From the NCBI RefSeq assembly GCF_003074055.1, contig NZ_CP029043.1:3960501-4024500 (forward strand): a stretch of 64,000 bases of DNA, in the 5' to 3' direction. A program made the position numbers and the translations under genes. The notes below the pieces were generated by a model. The model made no database searches. It worked only from the letters and a program-made list of their open reading frames with translations, and was not told where the DNA came from. Shown piece by piece: positions 60,161-64,000 of this stretch. Source of the stretch: Streptomyces nigra (GTDB lineage Bacteria > Actinomycetota > Actinomycetes > Streptomycetales > Streptomycetaceae). How positions within the stretch are numbered: position 1 is the stretch's first letter; each line of letters begins with the position of its first letter.

Positions 60161-60991
60161 GCCTTCCCCCACCGTCCACGTGCGTCTGCGCACCGGCCCG
60201 GAGACCGCCGTGTCGGCGCGGTAGCGGAAGTGCGCCCCCGACACGGTCACGGTGCGGCCCTCGGCGCGCAGCGGGGACGCCTCCGCGCCCACCGAGGACG
60301 GCCGTACCTCCACCTCCGCCAGGCCCGCGAGCCCCGGCGTCACCGACACCGCCTCCACCGGCTGGTCGAGATCCACCAGCGTCGTCCCGTCGACCTCGAC
60401 GCGCAGCCGCGACGGCCCCTGGGCGGCGGCCGGGGACGAGCCCTTCGGCGGCACCAGCGTCCGTACCAGCGACTGGCACGTCCGCAGCCACGGCCGTCCG
60501 GCACCCGGGCCCACCGCGGTGGCCCCGTCCGGTGCGGCCGGGTCCCGTATCGGAGGTATCCGCAGCCCGCCCAGCACCACACCGTCGCTGTCGTCGACGA
60601 GCAGGTCCAGGCGGCGCTCCACGCCGTCCAGGGCCGCCCGGGCCGCCGCCACCGCCCCCAGCGGCACCCCGAGGGACGCGGCCAGCGTCAGCGCGCCCCC
60701 GACGGGCACCACCGACAGCACGCATTCGGCCAGCTGTCGCTGCCGGTGCAGCAGCGACACCGCGCGCAGCAGAGCGCCGTCGTCGCCGATCACGACCGGC
60801 CGGCGCGCGCCGCGCCGGGCCAGGGCGCGGGCGAACTCGTCCGAGTCCTCCGGCAGGCACACCTTGGTGGTCGCACCCGCGCTGAGCACGTCTTTCGCGA
60901 TGCGTACGGACTCTCCGTCCGTCGTGCGGGCTGCCGGATCGATCACCACCAGCAGCTGATCGGACCTCGCGAAAGTCGCCACCTCGGCCAT
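60131..60991 (-). CDS. diacylglycerol/lipid kinase catalytic domain protein
   Basis: A 286-residue protein related to the DAGK/NAD-kinase-like lipid kinases: LLVVIDPAARTTDGESVRIA, a VVIGDDGALLRAV segment in place of the classic GGDGT, and VPVGGALTLAASLGVPLG. The C-terminal beta domain is recognisable (VEVRPSSVGAEASPLRAEGR). Because the catalytic GGDGT loop is altered to GDDGA, activity is uncertain; homologous streptomycete proteins sit near purA. ATG 60991 has GAGG-AAGCGAGG upstream. The last codons are in a minisatellite. Confidence 0.8.
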   Translation of the reverse strand: MAEVATFARSDQLLVVIDPAARTTDGESVRIAKDVLSAGATTKVCLPEDSDEFARALARRGARRPVVIGDDGALLRAVSLLHRQRQLAECVLSVVPVGGALTLAASLGVPLGAVAAARAALDGVERRLDLLVDDSDGVVLGGLRIPPIRDPAAPDGATAVGPGAGRPWLRTCQSLVRTLVPPKGSSPAAAQGPSRLRVEVDGTTLVDLDQPVEAVSVTPGLAGLAEVEVRPSSVGAEASPLRAEGRTVTVSGAHFRYRADTAVSGPVRRRTWTVGEGALRLVLPGR

Positions 60992-61023
60992 GCCTCGCTT
61001 CCTCGGGTAGCATCTTTGTGCAA

Positions 61024-61053
61024 GAGCCCCTTGCGCTATTGCGCCAGGGGCTT
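61024..61053 (+). promoter_or_regulatory. hairpin in the region upstream of purA
   Basis: GCCCCTTGCGC (61026-61036) pairs with GCGCCAGGGGC (61041-61051), 10 of 11 positions, around a four-base loop. It lies between the divergent DAG-kinase-like gene and purA. It could be a 5' leader structure for purA or a bidirectional element; no purine riboswitch core was found. Confidence 0.45.
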
Positions 61054-61177
61054 CGTCTATTCCGGGGCATCCGGTCCGACGGTTTGCGGCCAACGAAGGT
61101 CGCCGGTGTATCACCCGCACACGTGCGGCGTACACCCCTGACCTTGGACATGCCCCGCCCGGAAGGGGTGTACGCGC

Positions 61178-62461
61178 GTGCCCGCACTTGTGCTGCTCGG
61201 TGCTCAGTGGGGTGACGAAGGCAAGGGAAAGGCGACGGACCTGCTAGGCGGCTCCGTCGACTATGTGGTGCGCTACCAGGGCGGCAACAACGCCGGCCAC
61301 ACGGTAGTCGTGGGTGATCAGAAGTACGCCCTCCACCTGCTCCCTTCCGGAATCCTGTCTCCCGGCTGCACGCCGGTCATCGGCAACGGCGTCGTCGTCG
61401 ACCCGTCGGTCCTGCTCTCCGAGCTGAGCGGTCTGAACGAGCGTGGCGTCGACACGTCCAAGCTCCTCCTCAGCGGAAACGCGCACATCATCACGCCGTA
61501 CAACGTGACGGTGGACAAGGTGACCGAGCGCTTCCTCGGCAAGCGGAAGATCGGCACCACGGGCCGGGGCATCGGCCCGACCTACGCCGACAAGATCAAC
61601 CGTGTCGGCATCCGCGTGCAGGACCTGTACGACGAGTCGATCCTCACCCAGAAGGTCGAGGCGGCGCTCGACGTCAAGAACCAGATCCTCACCAAGCTCT
61701 ACAACCGGCGCGCGATCGCCGTCGACCAGGTCGTCGAGGAGCTGCTGGACTACGCGGAGAAGCTGCGCCCGTACGTCGCCGACACCGTCCTCGTCATCAA
61801 CGAGGCGCTGGAGAACGACAAGGTCGTCCTGTTCGAGGGCGGGCAGGGCACCCTGCTGGACATCGACCACGGCACGTACCCCTTCGTGACCTCCAGCAAC
61901 CCGACCGCGGGCGGCGCCTGCACCGGCGCCGGCGTGGGCCCGACGAAGATCAGCCGGGTCATCGGCATCCTCAAGGCGTACACGACCCGTGTCGGCGCCG
62001 GTCCGTTCCCGACCGAGTTGTTCGACGAGGACGGCGAGGCGCTGCGCCGGATCGGCGGCGAGCGGGGTGTCACCACCGGCCGTGACCGGCGCTGCGGCTG
62101 GTTCGACGCGGTGATCGCCCGCTACGCGACCCGGGTCAACGGCCTGACGGACTTCTTCCTCACCAAGCTCGACGTCCTCACCGGCTGGGAGCAGATCCCG
62201 GTCTGCGTGGCCTACGAGATCGACGGCAGGCGGGTCGAGGAACTGCCGTACTCGCAGTCCGACTTCCACCACGCCAAGCCGGTCTACGAGATGCTGCCCG
62301 GCTGGTCCGAGGACATCTCGAAGGCCAAGTCGTTCTCCGATCTGCCGAAGAACGCCCAGGCGTACGTCAAGGCGCTGGAGGAGATGTCCGGCGCCCCGAT
62401 CTCCGCGATCGGCGTGGGCCCGGGCCGGGACGAGACCATCGAGATCAACTCGTTCCTGTAG
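61178..62461 (+). CDS. purA: adenylosuccinate synthetase
   Basis: A 427-residue GTP-dependent enzyme joining IMP and aspartate in AMP synthesis. Signatures: [31 protein letters not shown] (IMP/Mg), [34 protein letters not shown] and the C-terminal [10 protein letters not shown]. Full length. GTG 61178 has an AAGGGG site upstream. It is alone in the plus direction, with a perfect terminator 9 nt after its stop. Confidence 0.98.
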   Translation: MPALVLLGAQWGDEGKGKATDLLGGSVDYVVRYQGGNNAGHTVVVGDQKYALHLLPSGILSPGCTPVIGNGVVVDPSVLLSELSGLNERGVDTSKLLLSGNAHIITPYNVTVDKVTERFLGKRKIGTTGRGIGPTYADKINRVGIRVQDLYDESILTQKVEAALDVKNQILTKLYNRRAIAVDQVVEELLDYAEKLRPYVADTVLVINEALENDKVVLFEGGQGTLLDIDHGTYPFVTSSNPTAGGACTGAGVGPTKISRVIGILKAYTTRVGAGPFPTELFDEDGEALRRIGGERGVTTGRDRRCGWFDAVIARYATRVNGLTDFFLTKLDVLTGWEQIPVCVAYEIDGRRVEELPYSQSDFHHAKPVYEMLPGWSEDISKAKSFSDLPKNAQAYVKALEEMSGAPISAIGVGPGRDETIEINSFL

Positions 62462-62469
62462 GTCCACCT

Positions 62470-62509
62470 GCGCGAGCGCCCGGCCGGAACTCCGGCCGGG
62501 CGCTCGCGC
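62470..62509. terminator. perfect bidirectional terminator after purA
   Basis: Nineteen-bp perfect stem (62470-62488 with 62491-62509) and a two-base loop between the convergent purA and FtsX-type permease genes. Confidence 0.9.
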
Positions 62510-62519
62510 GTTCAGGCGC

Positions 62520-64000
62520 TCACTCGGTACGCAGTGCCACGGCCGCGTCCGTCCGGGCGGCCCGGCCCGCCGGGACCAGGGCGCCCGCCACCGCGACCGC
62601 CACACCGCCCAGCAGGAGCACGGCCAGGACCGGTGAGGTGTGGACGTCGAGATACGCGCCGGGCAGGTCCATCCCCACCGCGTCGCCCATCAGCGGCGTC
62701 ACCCGCCGGTGCATGGCGACACCGAGCGGGATTCCCGCGGCCGAGGCGACCACGCCGATACCGGCGACCGACGTGAGGACCATGCCGACGACTTGACGGG
62801 GCGTCATGCCCAGCGACTTGTGGACGCCGAGTTCGTGGACGCGGTCGCGGGTGTCGAGGACGACCGTGCTGAACACCCCCAGGCCCGCGACCGTCACCAG
62901 CAGCAGGGTGAGCGTGCCGATCAGCGCGTCCATGGCCGCGATCACGTCGGAGGAGCCGTCGCCGCCCGGGTGGGCGTACGCCCCGAGGGCGTCCAGGGCC
63001 TTGTTCAGGGAGGCCAGGTAGGCGTCCTCGGAGACTCCCGGGTCCGGCTGGACGTAGAAGCCGGTCGGCCCGGCGTCCAGGCCCAGGGCCGTCAGGGTGC
63101 CGGCCGGGGTCAGCACGGTCATGCCGTCGTTCTCGGTGAAGAACGCCTCCCCGACGACCCGGACGGTGGTGCGGCGCCCGGCCTCCGTCAGGGTCAGGCG
63201 GTCGCCGAGCCCGATCCCGGCGGCGTCGAGGAAGCGCCGTGTGACCACCGCCTGGCCGGGCCCGGTCAGCCAGGTACCCGCGACCAGGTCGGGAGCGGCC
63301 CAGGAAGCGTCGCCCTCGTACCCGGTCACGACGGTCCGGCCGGCGACACCGGCCGCGCCCACCTCCGCCCGCGCGGTGCCGTAGAAGCGGCGGGTCCCCT
63401 CCTGGGCACGCAGGACGGCGGCGACCTCGGCCGGGTCGGCGGCCGGCTTCTCCGGCCGGCCGGGACCCCGGACGACCTGCGCGCCGGGCGGCCCCTGCCC
63501 GCCTCCGGCGGTGACGACGACCGGGGCGGTGGAGTCGAGCAGCCGGTGCGACTGCACGGCACCGAGGCTCAGCGCCAACCCGGCCGCGAAGGTGACCGTG
63601 ACCGCCGCGACGGCCACCGCGGCGGCCGTCGTCAGCGAGCGGGCCGGGCGGGCGAACGGGTGCGCCAGACCGAGCCCGACCGGACGCGGCAACGGCAGCC
63701 GCCCGGTGAGCCGCCGGGCCGTCCGCCCTCGTACGCCGGCCGCCGCCCGCCCCACGGAGATCGCCTCCACCGTGCGCAGCCGGCCGGCGCGCAGTGCGGG
63801 CAGGAGGGCGGAGACCGCCACCAGCGCGAGCGCGGCGGCGGGCGCCGCCACGTCGACCCACCAGGGCACCGACACGGACGCGCCGGCGTACACGTCGTCG
63901 AGGTCGCCGAGCACCGGCCACGCCAGCACATTGCCGAGCGCCACCCCCAGCGCGCAGCCCAGCGCGGCCGGGACCAGTGCCTGGGCGACGTACGCCCGGA
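62520..64000 (-). CDS. FtsX-type ABC transporter permease, N-terminal part beyond window
   Basis: Reads leftwards from beyond the right edge and ends at TGA (complement of 62520-62522); about 493 residues are visible. The visible part has several helices (WWVDVAAPAAALALVAVSAL, SLTTAAAVAVAAVTVTFAAG, LIGTLTLLLVTVAGLGVFST, VVGMVLTSVAGIGVVASAAG, VLAVLLLGGVAVAVAGALVP) and a large extracytoplasmic domain of the MacB/FtsX type between them. The conserved FtsX core near the C-terminus includes HELGVHKSLGMTPRQV. It probably works with an ATPase encoded to the right, in export of a lipid or peptide or in cell-wall hydrolase control. Edge-truncated at the 5' end. Confidence 0.88.
   Translation of the reverse strand, partial: RAYVAQALVPAALGCALGVALGNVLAWPVLGDLDDVYAGASVSVPWWVDVAAPAAALALVAVSALLPALRAGRLRTVEAISVGRAAAGVRGRTARRLTGRLPLPRPVGLGLAHPFARPARSLTTAAAVAVAAVTVTFAAGLALSLGAVQSHRLLDSTAPVVVTAGGGQGPPGAQVVRGPGRPEKPAADPAEVAAVLRAQEGTRRFYGTARAEVGAAGVAGRTVVTGYEGDASWAAPDLVAGTWLTGPGQAVVTRRFLDAAGIGLGDRLTLTEAGRRTTVRVVGEAFFTENDGMTVLTPAGTLTALGLDAGPTGFYVQPDPGVSEDAYLASLNKALDALGAYAHPGGDGSSDVIAAMDALIGTLTLLLVTVAGLGVFSTVVLDTRDRVHELGVHKSLGMTPRQVVGMVLTSVAGIGVVASAAGIPLGVAMHRRVTPLMGDAVGMDLPGAYLDVHTSPVLAVLLLGGVAVAVAGALVPAGRAARTDAAVALRTE

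Overview
The window looks like chromosomal DNA of a Streptomyces or a very close actinobacterium. It is very GC-rich with strongly GC-biased third codon positions. It carries a CIRCE-free, HAIR/HspR-controlled dnaK-grpE-dnaJ-hspR operon and clpB, WhiJ-type HTH/DUF397/RsbW-like genes, many actinobacterial DUF families (DUF72, DUF2617, DUF2637, DUF3151, DUF397), and a P450 of the CYP107 type. Several starts appear leaderless. From memory, and unverified, the gene order from about 14 kb to the right end resembles the S. coelicolor purA-fba-pyrE-clpB-dnaK block. I saw no rRNA, tRNA, CRISPR array, integrase or complete insertion sequence.

Layout. 1-3.1 kb: an accessory, defence-like module. It has a P-loop NTPase (cut by the left edge), a small class III-type nucleotidyl cyclase, a divergent PycTM-like membrane effector and a Crp/Fnr regulator with an intact cyclic-nucleotide cassette; together this is a candidate Pycsar-like cNMP circuit. 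3.1-13.7 kb: metG, a polysaccharide deacetylase, a non-haem chloroperoxidase-type hydrolase, a DUF72 protein, an FG-GAP lipoprotein, DUF5701 and DUF2637 proteins. 13.7-17.7 kb: a zinc-ribbon protein, a large membrane Fe-S oxidoreductase, and a frameshifted MraY/WecA-like gene. 17.7-22 kb: the dnaK operon. 22-28.2 kb: a secreted PA14/FN3 protein, a frameshifted sugar-binding lipoprotein, two paralogous convergent LuxR regulators, and a small exported peptide coupled to a Rieske-like protein that lacks cluster ligands. 28.3-36.2 kb: clpB, YbjN protein, a WhiJ-like cluster and an aminotransferase. 36.6-39.9 kb: a less GC-rich accessory island with a Mom-like GNAT/transglutaminase-like fusion, a membrane partner and a broken DUF6924 gene. 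40-62.5 kb: core metabolism and regulation (spermidine synthase-like, pyrE, fba, tryptophan-to-anthranilate kynurenine genes, a two-component pair, P450, ABC exporter with its MarR/GbsR-like regulator, DAG-kinase-like protein, purA). 62.5 kb to the edge: part of an FtsX-type permease.

How the genes work together. Heat shock: HspR (with DnaK as known corepressor) should repress its own operon through two HAIR sites and clpB through one perfect HAIR. KynA, KynU and a formamidase-like hydrolase form a pathway. The ABC pair is divergent from a likely local repressor across a palindromic operator. Two loci look like poorly described multi-gene systems: the cyclase/PycTM/Crp/NTPase block, and the GNAT-transglutaminase/membrane pair. 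A third, LuxR x2 plus DSSWP peptide plus Rieske-like protein, looks like peptide signalling.

Sequence oddities. Five short inverted-repeat elements begin and end in TA, and two pairs of them share one TA. Three of them supply the TAG stop codon of the upstream gene. A degenerate ~40-bp minisatellite contains the stop codons of two convergent genes. Three otherwise intact genes are broken by a single missing base, which may be real or may be assembly error.
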